A DNA stretch of 64,000 nt. Origin: Acinetobacter lwoffii. Lineage in GTDB: Bacteria; Pseudomonadota; Gammaproteobacteria; Pseudomonadales; Moraxellaceae. Positions 19,443 through 29,422 of this stretch are shown here, piece by piece. A program made the position numbers and the translations under genes. Location: positions 2,418,001-2,482,000 of the forward strand of contig NZ_CP077369.1 in assembly GCF_019048525.1 (NCBI RefSeq), read 5' to 3'. The stretch's first letter is position 1. Every line of letters begins with the position of its first letter. The notes under the pieces were generated by a model that worked only from the letters and a program-made list of their open reading frames with translations, searched no databases and was not told where the DNA came from.

Positions 19443-19867
19443 TTTATTTTATATAAAACTAAGGTTTCTCAAGCTATAAATCAAGGATTTTTAACTCCAG
19501 AATTCAAAAAAGTTATTTTTTACTAAAAATAGAGTAAAAACTCTTGTTCAGATGGTTATTTTGTGATTAATTGATTTCGCAATACGGAATTAAATATTTT
19601 AAATGCAATCTGATTATCCATTTAAATGAATAATCACCATAGGGCAGAACTTAAAATTAATTTACGAAATCAAATTTTCCAGCAATGAGATGATTTTGAT
19701 TTAGCGTAATAAAGTGAAAAATCGAATGTAGCCTGATAATAAATACAGCGGCTGTAGCGTTCAGGAGCAAGTCTGTTAAATCAGGAAAACTATGTTTCCG
19801 TGAGGAAGAAAAATGGATTTAGCGGTAGCAGAGGAAATGCTACTTTTAATATATAGAGGATATAAGA
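19443..19867. other. Divergent intergenic region, hydratase operon / AAHS-porin operon
   Basis: These ~425 AT-rich bases contain operator copy 5 (19574-19590), an isolated half-site ACGAAAT at 19664-19670, and presumably both promoters. No gene was seen. Confidence 0.6.
19574..19590. promoter_or_regulatory. Recurrent 17-bp palindromic operator, copy 5
   Basis: ATTTCGCAATACGGAAT lies in the divergent region, 163 bp from the hydratase start and 278 bp from the transporter start. Confidence 0.65.
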
Positions 19868-21166
19868 ATGACAAGCGATACCATCGTAACAGGAGACAAT
19901 AAAACCGATGTCTCCTCCACGGATACCATTAAACAGGCACCAAAACGTCTTTGGATGACGGCTTTTATCTTTGCTTTTCTGATTTTGCTCTGTGACGGTG
20001 CAGATATCGGGATTCTGGCTTTTAGTCTGACCAGTCTGAAAGCTGAATGGGGCCTGACTTCTGTACAGGCGGGTGCCTTGGGAAGTTATTCTCTTTTAGG
20101 TATGGGGATCGGAGGCTTTATTGGTGGATGGGCATGCGACAAATTTGGACGTGTCCGCGTCATTGTACTGGCCACCATCGCCTTCTCGATCTTGTCAGCC
20201 TACTCAGGTTTTGCTCAGTCTTATACTGAATTTGCAATTTTACGTACTCTTTCTTGCTTGGGTTTAGGCTGTTTATATATTGCCTGTAATACCCTGATGT
20301 CAGAATACGTACCGACCAAATACCGTACTACTGTACTGGCAACATTGATGACTGGTTTCACTTTAGGTTCATTGGTGATTACCATGATTTCAGGCTGGAT
20401 TATTCCTGAGTTCGGCTGGCGTATGCTGTACTGGATCACAATTGCTCCATTAGCTTTGGGTATCCTGATGCACTTTATGGTGCCAGAGCCAGAATCATGG
20501 AAACGTGTCCGTGAAATGAAAAGAACTGGTCAGATTGTGGATAACGATACCAAAAAAGGTAATCCATACATCACCATTCTTAAAGATAAAACCCATGGCA
20601 AGATGTTTATCTTGTGGTCTTTCAGCTCCGGTTTCCTGTTATTTGGTTACTTCGGTGTAAGTAACTGGTTGCCAAGTTATCTTGAAGCTGAATTAGGCAT
20701 TAAGTTTAAAGAAATGGCACTGTATATGGTGGGTACATTCATCACCATGATTTTTGCCAAAATCATTGCAGGTTATGTTGCTGATAAAATTGGTCGCCGT
20801 ATTGTGTTTGCTTTCGGCACCATGGGAACAGCGCTATTTATCCCTGTCGTGGTGTATATGCATAATGCCGATAACATTGGCGTACTGATGCTAATCTTCG
20901 GCTTCCTGTACGGTATTCCATATGCCATCAATGCAACCTATCTAACCGAAAGTTTCCCGACTGGTGTTCGTGGTACAGCGGTGGGCGGTGCATTCAATAT
21001 TGGTCGTATCGGTGCAATCTTCGCGCCAATTACGATTGGTTATCTTGCGATGCATGGTTCGATCGGTACAGGTCTGTTGGTAATGGGTGCAGCATATTTC
21101 CTATGCGGTTTGATTCCTGCCCTGTTTATTAAAGACCGTTTATACGATCCGCAAAAAGCAGAATAA
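19868..21166 (+). CDS. AAHS-family MFS transporter, paralogue 2 (next to the DcaP-type porin)
   Basis: A 432-residue 12-helix major facilitator with the AAHS helix-1 acidic motif LLCDGADIGILAFSL, loop GGWACDKFGRVRVI and a second loop YVADKIGRRIVF. It ends FIKDRLYDPQKAE, as in the other two paralogues. AGAGGA precedes the ATG. It is cotranscribed with the outer-membrane porin and a further MFS gene, so together they could bring a dicarboxylate across both membranes. Its role as the adipate importer (DcaK-like) is plausible, but paralogue 3 at 28097 is an equal candidate. Confidence 0.88.
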   Translation: MTSDTIVTGDNKTDVSSTDTIKQAPKRLWMTAFIFAFLILLCDGADIGILAFSLTSLKAEWGLTSVQAGALGSYSLLGMGIGGFIGGWACDKFGRVRVIVLATIAFSILSAYSGFAQSYTEFAILRTLSCLGLGCLYIACNTLMSEYVPTKYRTTVLATLMTGFTLGSLVITMISGWIIPEFGWRMLYWITIAPLALGILMHFMVPEPESWKRVREMKRTGQIVDNDTKKGNPYITILKDKTHGKMFILWSFSSGFLLFGYFGVSNWLPSYLEAELGIKFKEMALYMVGTFITMIFAKIIAGYVADKIGRRIVFAFGTMGTALFIPVVVYMHNADNIGVLMLIFGFLYGIPYAINATYLTESFPTGVRGTAVGGAFNIGRIGAIFAPITIGYLAMHGSIGTGLLVMGAAYFLCGLIPALFIKDRLYDPQKAE

Positions 21167-21176
21167 ACCCTACTTC

Positions 21177-21203
21177 GGAAGGCAGGTCAAATCGCTGCCT
21201 TCC
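21177..21203 (+). terminator. Intergenic hairpin between transporter and porin genes
   Basis: GGAAGGCAG / CTGCCTTCC has no strong T-tract, so it is more likely a partial attenuator or RNA-stability element than a full terminator. Confidence 0.5.
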
Positions 21204-21283
21204 TCACTTCAAATATTTACAACACGTCAGTATAGAAAGGTCTCCTTTCATTCAGGATTAAAAATTTCTTTAGGGATTAAGAA

Positions 21284-22549
21284 ATGAAAAAATTAGTTTT
21301 AGCGACATTATGTGGTATTGCTTCAGCACAGGCATTTTCAGCAGAAGCTTCTGAAGACCGTATGCAATTTCTTGAGTCACAGTTAAAGCAAATCCAGGCA
21401 GAACTAGAACAACAAAAAGCCGCGCAACTTGCATTAAAGAACCAGCAGGAACAAGCCAAAGCGCAAGACTCTAAAACGCTGAGTTCAATGGTAGATAATG
21501 TCGATGTTTATGGCTTGATCCGCTTTGATGGTGCAGTCGATTTCAAAAGTACTACTGAAGCCCGTGGCCGTACCATTAACCAGATTAATAAAGTACCTTT
21601 TACTGAACCAGATTCTGTACGTTCCGATTTTACTGCGGCTGCCAGCCGGATTGGTTTCCTGGCCAAAGATCTAGGAGGCAATCCGAATGTTTCTGCTCGT
21701 TTAGAAGCCGACTTCTGGACCAACAATGGTAAAGGCGATGGTGGATTACGTATCCGTCATGCACACTTAAAATACTATAACTTGACGTTTGGTCAGGCCT
21801 GGTCATTGATGTCAACACCAGAGATTAGCACTGAAGCTGTCGATTACAGCTTGTTCCTGGGTGGATCAGTCCTACGTACGCCTCAGGTGAGCTATGCTTT
21901 CAAACTTGATCCAGAAAATACCTGGAATGTCGGTCTGGAATATATGGCCGGTGGCGATCGTTCTTCTGCTTTGCCTGCATTAACCACTAAATATGTTCAT
22001 CAATCAGGCCCTCTTCATTTATTAGCTCAAGGCTTTGTCAATCAAAAGCAGGCGCAAACAGATACAGGTGATATTGAAAAAGTCGGTTGGGGTGTAGGTC
22101 TTGGTGGACGTTACCGTTTTGATGATCAAAACTCGATCCAGGGGAACTATTTCCATATGGTCGGTGATCAGCGTATTGCAGCTTTCTTAACTCAAGGATC
22201 AACAACTGATGGCGCTGCCTTGGGTGGAGATTATTCGGTTGATACAGCCAATAATGAACTTTTACTGAATGAGTTCAATAGTATAAATATTGGCTTCACG
22301 CATAAATTTACGCCGAAACTACGGAGTAGTATTAATGCCAGCATTGTTGATTTTGATGATTCCAGCGACTATGCACGCGCGAATCCTGAAACCAATAAAC
22401 GTTTAACTGACTATGTGGCCAACGTGATCTATTCTCCTGTTCCAAAGATTAATTTGGGTGCAGAATATCATCATGGCAAGCGTGAAACCTTTGACAATAA
22501 GGAAGCAGATATTTCGCGTATCAACCTCTCTGCCAACTATAGTTTTTAA
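21284..22549 (+). CDS. dcaP: DcaP-like trimeric outer-membrane porin
   Basis: A 421-residue outer-membrane protein. A signal peptide ends at about AQAFSA, and a charged coiled-coil segment follows (about residues 23-62, rich in Gln, Glu and Lys). The remainder is a beta-barrel with alternating strands, ending in the aromatic NLSANYSF. This layout matches the DcaP family of Acinetobacter, known as channels for dicarboxylic acids. It follows the AAHS transporter gene by 117 bp. Location in the dicarboxylate island supports uptake of adipate-type substrates. Confidence 0.82.
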   Translation: MKKLVLATLCGIASAQAFSAEASEDRMQFLESQLKQIQAELEQQKAAQLALKNQQEQAKAQDSKTLSSMVDNVDVYGLIRFDGAVDFKSTTEARGRTINQINKVPFTEPDSVRSDFTAAASRIGFLAKDLGGNPNVSARLEADFWTNNGKGDGGLRIRHAHLKYYNLTFGQAWSLMSTPEISTEAVDYSLFLGGSVLRTPQVSYAFKLDPENTWNVGLEYMAGGDRSSALPALTTKYVHQSGPLHLLAQGFVNQKQAQTDTGDIEKVGWGVGLGGRYRFDDQNSIQGNYFHMVGDQRIAAFLTQGSTTDGAALGGDYSVDTANNELLLNEFNSINIGFTHKFTPKLRSSINASIVDFDDSSDYARANPETNKRLTDYVANVIYSPVPKINLGAEYHHGKRETFDNKEADISRINLSANYSF

Positions 22550-22566
22550 AGCCTCAGGAGACAAGG

Positions 22567-23766
22567 ATGTCAGCCCAAGGGCAAATTTCACGCCGTTTCA
22601 TGTTCATGATGGCAATGACCTGCGCACTCTGCGCAGGTTGTAACTATTTTAACCAGCCCTTGATTTATTCTATTGCAGAGGATCTGCAGATCAGTGTAGC
22701 TCAGTCTGGCTGGACTGTAGTACTAACCCAAATTGGCTATGCCACCGGGTTATTTTTGTTTGTCCCCTTGGGGGATTTGTTCGAAAAACGGCTGTATATC
22801 TGTATTTTAATGTTCTGTACCGGACTGGCGCTTATTGGGCTTTCAGCCAGTACCAATCTACATATGTTGTATGGCTTTACTCTACTCGCCTCTTTTTGTT
22901 CGATCACCACCCAGATTCTGATTCCTTTTGCCGCCAGCCTGTCGCAACGTGATAAAAGTGCCGAAGTCGTTGGCCTGCTCATGAGTGGTGTTCTGGTCGG
23001 CATTCTGTTTGCCCGTACCGTGGCAGGACTGATTTCTACTTTATGGTCTTGGCATGCGGTGTACTTATTTAGTGGTTGTGCAATTCTTCTGCTGAGTCTG
23101 GCCATGTGGTTCCAGTTGCCGAGCGCCAAGAGCCAGTTGCAGATGAATATATTGCAAATTTATCGCTCATTATTTACCTTTGCCCGAACAGAACCCATGC
23201 TGATCCGGCGTAGTATGATCGGAGGTTTGGGCTTTGGCATGCTGAGTATTATCTTTACTACCATGACTTTTATTCTGGCTGAAGCACCTTATCATTTTAA
23301 TGATTTCCAGATTGGTCTCATGGGTATTGTGGGTGTGGTCGGCATCTGGTCCTCTCAATGGACCGGTAAAATGATTGGCAGACATCGGGAAAAATGGATT
23401 GCACACCTGGCCACATGCGGACTGATTCTGGCCTGGATTCCCTTATTCTTTGCCCAAAATTATTTATGGATTTATATCCTGGGCTTGATTCTGGCTTATT
23501 TCGGAATTTCCTGTTTGCATGTCCTGAACCAGAATCTGGTCTATCGAATTTCAATGCAGGCTCGCTCGCGGATTAATGCCATCTATATGACCTGTTATTT
23601 TTCTGGTGCCGGTCTGGGTGCATTTTTATCGCTGCATTTATGGAAAAGCTATGGCTGGTCTGCCTGCGTCATTTTAGGTTTTATTTTTGCCCTATTGATC
23701 TTTGTGATTAACTATTATGATTTAAACCAAGAAAGAAATTTAGCCAATATTCAGCCTGAGCCTTAG
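22567..23766 (+). CDS. MFS transporter (drug/metabolite efflux-like subgroup)
   Basis: A 399-residue protein with 12 predicted membrane helices starting 17 bp after the porin stop, with CAGGAGACAAGG before the ATG. The motif after helix 2 is FVPLGDLFEKRLYICIL, and the protein lacks the AAHS signature. It resembles the YnfM/arabinose-efflux-like group. In this operon it may export pathway intermediates or take up another substrate. Nothing in the sequence fixes the direction or the ligand. Confidence 0.8.
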   Translation: MSAQGQISRRFMFMMAMTCALCAGCNYFNQPLIYSIAEDLQISVAQSGWTVVLTQIGYATGLFLFVPLGDLFEKRLYICILMFCTGLALIGLSASTNLHMLYGFTLLASFCSITTQILIPFAASLSQRDKSAEVVGLLMSGVLVGILFARTVAGLISTLWSWHAVYLFSGCAILLLSLAMWFQLPSAKSQLQMNILQIYRSLFTFARTEPMLIRRSMIGGLGFGMLSIIFTTMTFILAEAPYHFNDFQIGLMGIVGVVGIWSSQWTGKMIGRHREKWIAHLATCGLILAWIPLFFAQNYLWIYILGLILAYFGISCLHVLNQNLVYRISMQARSRINAIYMTCYFSGAGLGAFLSLHLWKSYGWSACVILGFIFALLIFVINYYDLNQERNLANIQPEP

Positions 23767-23939
23767 ATACTGTTAAAAACCTTTGGGGGGTTAAAAATCT
23801 ATTTTTTATTCCACTTTCTATACTGAGTATAAATTATAGAGATGATACGCTCATAAAATAGGAAAATTCTTGAGGTCTGTTTATCGTTTCCCTTCTATCT
23901 GAAGAGCGGTTGAAAATATTGATATCTTAACTTTTAGAG

Positions 23940-26519
23940 TTAATCCAATTTACTATTTTCCATTGCAAGATAAGCAGGCTTCAATTCAGTTAAAGGTGCA
24001 GGTTTTGCATAAAAGAAGCCTTGTAGCAGATCACAACCCTGTTGATAGAGCAAGCTGGCCTGACTTAAGGTTTCGACCCCTTCCGCGACAACTTCCAAAT
24101 CCAGCTGATGGGCCAGATGAATAATGGATTGCACAATCGCAGCATCCTGACCATCGAGGGTCAACTCTTCAATAAAACTACGGTCTAACTTGATTTGATT
24201 GATCGGCAAGCGACGCAGATAACTGAGACTCGAATAACCTGTACCAAAGTCATCAATGGCAACCTGTACACCTAAAGCACGCACTGCTTTCAAAATTTCT
24301 ATGGTTCGATCTGCCCCATTAATGATGACACCTTCCGTAATTTCAATTTTAAGTAATTCCGGTGGTAATTGACTGAGTTCAAGCGCATGTTCAAGTACCT
24401 GCAAAAAGCCTGCTCTACGGAATTGCAAAGGAGAAATATTCACCGATACTGTGATCTGGCTATTGTGCGTCTTGTTCCACTCCGCAATATCTAGACAGGC
24501 CTTTTCCAATACCCATTGACCTACGCTAATAATTTGCCCGGTTCTTTCTGCAAGTGGAATAAAAATCGCTGGGGAAATATAACCCTGCTGTGGATGGCAC
24601 CAACGGATTAAAGCTTCTACACCTGTTACCAGTCCAGTTTCAGGATGAATCAACGGCTGATAGAACAGGTCAAAATTTTCCTGATTGATCGCTTCCATGA
24701 GTTCCAGACGCAGATTCGTATAGTCTATTTCTGCGACAGGCTGCATTCTGGTTTTTTCATACCACTGCCACATATTACGACCTTGTCTTTTGGCTTCCTG
24801 CATGGCCAAAACAGACTGATAAATCAATTCAGAAGAATGATGAATTGAACTGTCATCTGCCACGATACCAATACTGGCACTTAAATGTATTTTGTACTGA
24901 TCGACAATAAACAGCATGGAAAGAAGATCAAGAATTTCTCCGGCGATCGCCTCGACTTCAGTGTGCTCATCTGTCCCTGAGAGCAGTAAAATAAATTCAT
25001 CTTCAGCAAAGCGGCATAGCACATTATTGCCTTGAACAAATTTTTGCAGCCGCTCGCCCACACTTTTGAGAATCTGGTCACCCACCAGATGACCTAAGCT
25101 GTCGTTGATATTTTTAAAGTCGTCCAGATCTATATACAGCAAGACTAAAGGTTGTGAGCTCTCGTGCTGTACTTCAAAAATATTTTCCAGAATCTGTTTG
25201 AATGCATGCTGGTTCGGTAAACCGGTTAAATGATCATGAGTATGCTGATGCTGAATATATTCTTCGTGAATACGTTGCTGGGTAATATCTTCCTGAATCC
25301 CCAAAAAATGGGTGCAGGTTTCTGTCTGGTCAAAAATAGGACCTATGGTTAAACGATTCCAGAACCAGCTGCCATCTTTACAGTAACTTTTTATAGTCAC
25401 CTGAATTTCTTTTTGTTCTTTGACCGCTTGCTTGAGTAATGCAATCTGATCCGGATCAGTATCTGGACCCTGTAAGAAAAAACAGCTTTGTCCTAATACT
25501 TCTGCTGCTGTATAACCGGTGAGCTTTAGAAAAGCTGGGTTCACATACACGATTAACCTTTCTTCTGAAACATCGGTAATAAAAAGACTATTCGGACTGG
25601 CTTCTACTCCCCGTTTTAATAAGCGCAGATCCTCCTTGTTTTCACGCGATACAGTGATATCTCGGGCAATGCCAATAATACCGGTGACTTTCTGATTTTG
25701 AATAATCGGTAAATTGGTCAGATCCAGCCATAAGATATCCCCTGCAACATTATAAATTGGAAGTTCATAATGTTGAGATTTACCTTGCGCCGCTTCTGAA
25801 AATGAAACGTTAGCAAGTTCATGGAATTCGGGCGGTATGAAGACACAATAGTGCTGACCATGGATTTGCGCTTTAGAAAAACCTGTAATTTCTTCGCAAG
25901 CAATATTGGTATTAAGCACATGTCCCTGTAGGTCAAGTTCAAAAATAATATCTGGATGATAGGTATAAAATGAGCTGTATTTTTCATTAAGCTCATGTCT
26001 TTTTTGACGTTCCTGATCAAGCTCAATTGCGAGAGCAACTAATTTTGCCGCTTGCTGTAAAAGCTGAATATGATGTTCAGTCGGTATTTTCGGTGTTCGA
26101 TAATAAGTGGCAAACGTTCCGTACAAAATATCTGAAGCATTAATAATCGGCATAGACCAGCAGCTAGACAATTTTTCTGCATTTACCAAAGCACGGTAAG
26201 ACTGCCAGTTTGGGTCTTTCATTAAATTCGGACTAATGACCAACTGACGTAAGAAAGCAGCTACGCCACACGATCCTTGATTTGGCCCAATTTTCAAATC
26301 TTGAATAGCATTACAGTACTCTTTTGAAAAGTGCTGTTTGCCACTTATAACATTTAAAGTTTGGGTGTCATCCTGATAGAGCATAATGGTGACAAGCGCA
26401 TCTGGAATGCGCGATTCAAGCCACTGGCTAATGACATCGAGGATAGGCTTAAGTTCAGTATGGCGACCAATCAGATTAAAAATATGAAAAATTTCTTGAT
26501 CATCACAATCATTATTCAT
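23940..26519 (-). CDS. GAF-PAS-PAS-GGDEF-EAL protein, probable c-di-GMP phosphodiesterase
   Basis: An 859-residue soluble signalling protein. The order is GAF (about residues 15-165), PAS (about 185-300, containing YHPDIIFELDLQGHVL), PAS/PAC (about 310-430, with NPAFLKLTGYTAAEVLGQ), GGDEF (about 435-600) and EAL (about 610-850). The EAL signature is GVEALIRW with DDFGTGYSSLSYLRRLP, so phosphodiesterase residues look intact. The GGDEF signature reads AEDEF, so cyclase activity is doubtful. No membrane segment is seen. It is flanked by catabolic genes but has no operator of their type. The GAF and PAS ligands are unknown. Confidence 0.87.
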   Translation of the reverse strand: MNNDCDDQEIFHIFNLIGRHTELKPILDVISQWLESRIPDALVTIMLYQDDTQTLNVISGKQHFSKEYCNAIQDLKIGPNQGSCGVAAFLRQLVISPNLMKDPNWQSYRALVNAEKLSSCWSMPIINASDILYGTFATYYRTPKIPTEHHIQLLQQAAKLVALAIELDQERQKRHELNEKYSSFYTYHPDIIFELDLQGHVLNTNIACEEITGFSKAQIHGQHYCVFIPPEFHELANVSFSEAAQGKSQHYELPIYNVAGDILWLDLTNLPIIQNQKVTGIIGIARDITVSRENKEDLRLLKRGVEASPNSLFITDVSEERLIVYVNPAFLKLTGYTAAEVLGQSCFFLQGPDTDPDQIALLKQAVKEQKEIQVTIKSYCKDGSWFWNRLTIGPIFDQTETCTHFLGIQEDITQQRIHEEYIQHQHTHDHLTGLPNQHAFKQILENIFEVQHESSQPLVLLYIDLDDFKNINDSLGHLVGDQILKSVGERLQKFVQGNNVLCRFAEDEFILLLSGTDEHTEVEAIAGEILDLLSMLFIVDQYKIHLSASIGIVADDSSIHHSSELIYQSVLAMQEAKRQGRNMWQWYEKTRMQPVAEIDYTNLRLELMEAINQENFDLFYQPLIHPETGLVTGVEALIRWCHPQQGYISPAIFIPLAERTGQIISVGQWVLEKACLDIAEWNKTHNSQITVSVNISPLQFRRAGFLQVLEHALELSQLPPELLKIEITEGVIINGADRTIEILKAVRALGVQVAIDDFGTGYSSLSYLRRLPINQIKLDRSFIEELTLDGQDAAIVQSIIHLAHQLDLEVVAEGVETLSQASLLYQQGCDLLQGFFYAKPAPLTELKPAYLAMENSKLD

Positions 26520-26661
26520 TCAGACTATCACCTTCCTTAGCTTGTTAACATTTTAGACTTATTATTAAAATAATCATTAGCAAAAGTTTGTATTTATATC
26601 TTTAAAATACGGAAATATGGTCAATATTACGTGTATTTGATAATAATTCTAAAATTTAAAA

Positions 26662-26681
26662 ATCACAGCCGAAGCTGTGAT
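26662..26681 (-). terminator. Intrinsic terminator after the CoA-transferase subunit B gene
   Basis: ATCACAGC-CGAA-GCTGTGAT has a stable tetraloop and a T-run on the minus strand. Confidence 0.85.
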
Positions 26682-26725
26682 CTAAAACTATACTTTTACT
26701 TAATCAGAATATTGCGGACTTATTT

Positions 26726-27385
26726 TTAGGCTGCTTGTTGACGACTGTCCACTAATTTACAGCCTGTCTGCTGTTGTAATTCTTCAAAGCTTAAGCCATC
26801 CACTATTTCAATAACCTGAGCTTGTCGGTCTTTTAATTCAATCACACACAAATCAGTATAAATACGGTTGACACAATGTTTACCTGTTAGAGGATAAGTC
26901 AGTTCTTCAACAATTTTTGCCTCACCGTTTTTGGTCACATGTTCCATGCAAACATAGACACAGCGAGCACCCACTGCCAGATCCATCGCACCGCCTACAG
27001 CAGGTACAGCATCAGCATTACCGGTATGCCAGTTCGCCAGATCACCATTAATAGCGACCTGAAAAGCCCCCATGATACAGATATCCAGATGCCCGCCTCG
27101 CATGATATCGAAAGAGTCGGCAGAATTCATAAAACTGCCACCTTGCAACATGCTTACGAGTTCTTTGCCGGCGTTAATCAGATCATCATCTGCCTGTTCA
27201 GGATCACTCAATGCAGCAAAACCTAAAACGCCATTTTCCGAGTGTAGAATTACTCCTTGTTCAGGTTTTAAATAACCTGCCACGCGTGTCGGTAAACCAA
27301 TACCCAAATTTACAAAAGAGCCGGTTGGAATGTCTTGTGCAACTTTAGCTACAATCTGTTCACGACTACGTTTTTGAATATTCAT
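26726..27385 (-). CDS. dcaJ: 3-oxoacid CoA-transferase subunit B (DcaJ/PcaJ/CatJ-like)
   Basis: The 219-residue beta subunit of a family I CoA-transferase. It contains GLPTRVAGYLKPEQGVILHS followed by the catalytic glutamate (about Glu50) in the ENGVLGF motif, and KGGSFM-like and GGAMDLAVGA segments. It would accept CoA from a donor such as succinyl-CoA for adipate or 3-oxoadipate. Its ATG overlaps the subunit A stop in TAATG, so the subunits are translationally coupled. A strong hairpin terminator follows. Adipate as acceptor is inferred from the surrounding beta-oxidation genes; the subunits are also close to the PcaIJ/CatIJ enzymes. Confidence 0.83.
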   Translation of the reverse strand: MNIQKRSREQIVAKVAQDIPTGSFVNLGIGLPTRVAGYLKPEQGVILHSENGVLGFAALSDPEQADDDLINAGKELVSMLQGGSFMNSADSFDIMRGGHLDICIMGAFQVAINGDLANWHTGNADAVPAVGGAMDLAVGARCVYVCMEHVTKNGEAKIVEELTYPLTGKHCVNRIYTDLCVIELKDRQAQVIEIVDGLSFEELQQQTGCKLVDSRQQAA

Positions 27386-28056
27386 TATTTAATATCTCCA
27401 ACCTTGACCACATGCTGTACAAAAACTCCTGGCGTTACAATGATCTCTGGATCAAGTTCTCCCAGTTCCACAACTTGATGGACTTGTGCAATGGTGGTTT
27501 TTGCTGCTTTGGCCATGATCGGACCAAAATTCCGTGCTGCCTTACGGTAGGTCAAGTTGCCCCACTGATCTGCCTGATTGGCATAAACCAAGGCATAATC
27601 AGCATGTATCGGATATTCCAGCACATAATCTTTTCCATTGATATTACGGGTTTCTTTACCCTCAGCTATTTTGGTACCAAAACCGGTTGGAGTAAAAACA
27701 GCTCCTAAGCCTGCACCGGCTGCCTGAATACGGCAGGCCAGATTGCCTTGTGGCACCAGTTCCAGCTCAACTTTTCCGGCTTTATACAGATCTTCAAAGA
27801 CGGTTGAGTTATTGGCTCGTGGAAATGAACAGATCATTTTTTTAACCAGTCCAGACAACAGCAGATTGGTTAGACCACGATCTCCAGAAGCTGCATTGTT
27901 GTTAATAATGGTTAAGTCTCTAGGACCAAAGTCAATTAATGCTTCGATTAATTCTACCGGCTGACCTGCCAGGCCAAAACCACTGGTCATAATGTGTGCA
28001 CCATCAGGAATTTGCTTAAGTACCGTCTCGATATCCTGCGTGATTTTATTCATCAT
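27385..28056 (-). CDS. dcaI: 3-oxoacid CoA-transferase subunit A (DcaI/PcaI/CatI-like)
   Basis: The ~223-residue alpha subunit of the same CoA-transferase. Key segments are the glycine-rich IMTSGFGLAGQPVELIEALI near the N-terminus, IINNNAASGDRGLTNLLLSG, and GAGLGAVFTPTGFGTKIAEG with ETRNINGKDYVLEYPIHADY. I start it at the tandem ATG (28056/28053) behind TAGGAAGCA; the frame is open to 28071 without a better site. It follows the AAHS paralogue 3 gene by about 40 bp on the same strand, so transporter and CoA-transferase are probably cotranscribed. Confidence 0.83.
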   Translation of the reverse strand: MMNKITQDIETVLKQIPDGAHIMTSGFGLAGQPVELIEALIDFGPRDLTIINNNAASGDRGLTNLLLSGLVKKMICSFPRANNSTVFEDLYKAGKVELELVPQGNLACRIQAAGAGLGAVFTPTGFGTKIAEGKETRNINGKDYVLEYPIHADYALVYANQADQWGNLTYRKAARNFGPIMAKAAKTTIAQVHQVVELGELDPEIIVTPGVFVQHVVKVGDIK

Positions 28057-28096
28057 ATTGCTTCCTAGCATGTTCTATCTATATTACGAGTGCAGA

Positions 28097-29377
28097 TTAA
28101 TCTGCCTTTTGTGGATCAAATAAGCGGTCTTTAATAAAGAAAGCGGGTATCAGGCCGCAAAGAAAATAGGCAATGCCCATAATCAGTAAGCCGGTACCAA
28201 TTGAGCCTCCTTGAGCAAAATAGCCAATGGTAAGAGGTGCAAACACCGCACCCAGTCGGCCTACGTTATATGCCCCACCCACTGCTGTTCCACGCACTTT
28301 GGTGGAGAAGCTTTCTGTCATGTAAGTCGCATTAATACCGTATGGAATACCATAGAGAAAACCGAAAAATAACATCAGCCAGAGGATATTATCCGGCGTA
28401 TTACCAAAGACAATCACAGGGATAAAAATTGCAGTACCCATAGTGCCGAAAGCAAATACCGCACGACGGCCAATCCGGTCAGCGATAAAACCAGCAATAA
28501 CTTTGGTACACATCATGATCAGGAAAGTCCCGATCATATACATGGTCATTTCTTTAAACTTGATTCCCAGATCAGTCTCTAAATACGCCGGTAGCCAGTT
28601 ACTGACTCCATAATAGCCAAACTGTAAAAATGCGGTACTGAAGGACCAGAGGATAAACATGCGACGGCTGAGTGCATCTTCAAAAATCATTTTAAAAGTA
28701 TTTTTTGGTTTTTCCTGAACAATACCACTGGCTTTTGCATCCAGGCGGGCCTGACGTGCTTCTAACCAAGCTTTCGGTTCAGGCACCAAGAAGTACATCG
28801 CGAAGGCCAGTACAATTGGAATAATGGCAATATAATAGAGGTATCGCCAGCCAAATTCAGGCAATAGCCATCCAGCCAGAACAGTTGCGACCACCGAGCC
28901 TAAAGTCCAGCCAGTCATGAGCGTTGCCAATACTGTAGAGCGATATTTGGTGGGTACATACTCTGCCATGAGTGTATTACAGGCAATATATAGAGCACCT
29001 AGTCCAATCGCAGACGTAAAGCGCAGCCATTTGAACTGATCATAACTTTCCACGAATCCCAGCCAGAAGGTTAATGAAGAAAATAATGCGATGGCGATGA
29101 CGATCACACGAACCCGGCCAAAACGGTCACAAGCCCAGCCACCAAAAAAACCGCCGATAGCCATGCCTGCAAGTGTCCAGCTTCCTAAGGCACCGGCCTG
29201 CATATTACTTAATGAAAACTCTTGTTTCAGACTGGTCAGACTGTAGGCTAATAATGCAATATCAGCACCATCAACCAGTAATGCCAAAAATGAGAAGATA
29301 AAGGCCAGAATCCAGACTCTTTGCTTGGGTTCGTTTCCACCTTCCACTGGGTGTTGTTGTGAACTGATCGTATCCAT
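28097..29377 (-). CDS. AAHS-family MFS transporter, paralogue 3 (upstream of CoA-transferase genes)
   Basis: A 426-residue symporter with the same hallmarks as the two other copies: LLVDGADIALLAYSL in helix 1, GGWACDRFGRVRVIVI after helix 2, FIADRIGRRAVF after helix 8, and a FIKDRLFDPQKAD end. The ATG at 29377 has AGAAAGAG upstream; a GTG at 29401 has its AGGAG immediately adjoining the start, too close to work. It leads the transporter-CoA-transferase operon, which makes it a good candidate for the adipate/dicarboxylate importer (DcaK-like). A widely spaced inverted repeat lies at 29423-29452. Confidence 0.87.
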   Translation of the reverse strand: MDTISSQQHPVEGGNEPKQRVWILAFIFSFLALLVDGADIALLAYSLTSLKQEFSLSNMQAGALGSWTLAGMAIGGFFGGWACDRFGRVRVIVIAIALFSSLTFWLGFVESYDQFKWLRFTSAIGLGALYIACNTLMAEYVPTKYRSTVLATLMTGWTLGSVVATVLAGWLLPEFGWRYLYYIAIIPIVLAFAMYFLVPEPKAWLEARQARLDAKASGIVQEKPKNTFKMIFEDALSRRMFILWSFSTAFLQFGYYGVSNWLPAYLETDLGIKFKEMTMYMIGTFLIMMCTKVIAGFIADRIGRRAVFAFGTMGTAIFIPVIVFGNTPDNILWLMLFFGFLYGIPYGINATYMTESFSTKVRGTAVGGAYNVGRLGAVFAPLTIGYFAQGGSIGTGLLIMGIAYFLCGLIPAFFIKDRLFDPQKAD

Positions 29378-29422
29378 AATGCTCTTTCTACTTTTCGGCA
29401 CTCCTGTGCCTTTTTAAAACGT

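Noticed and set aside
19654..19670. Operator-like site in the divergent region before AAHS paralogue 2
   Set aside because: Only the half-site TACGAAAT is present; the other arm is random AT-rich sequence.
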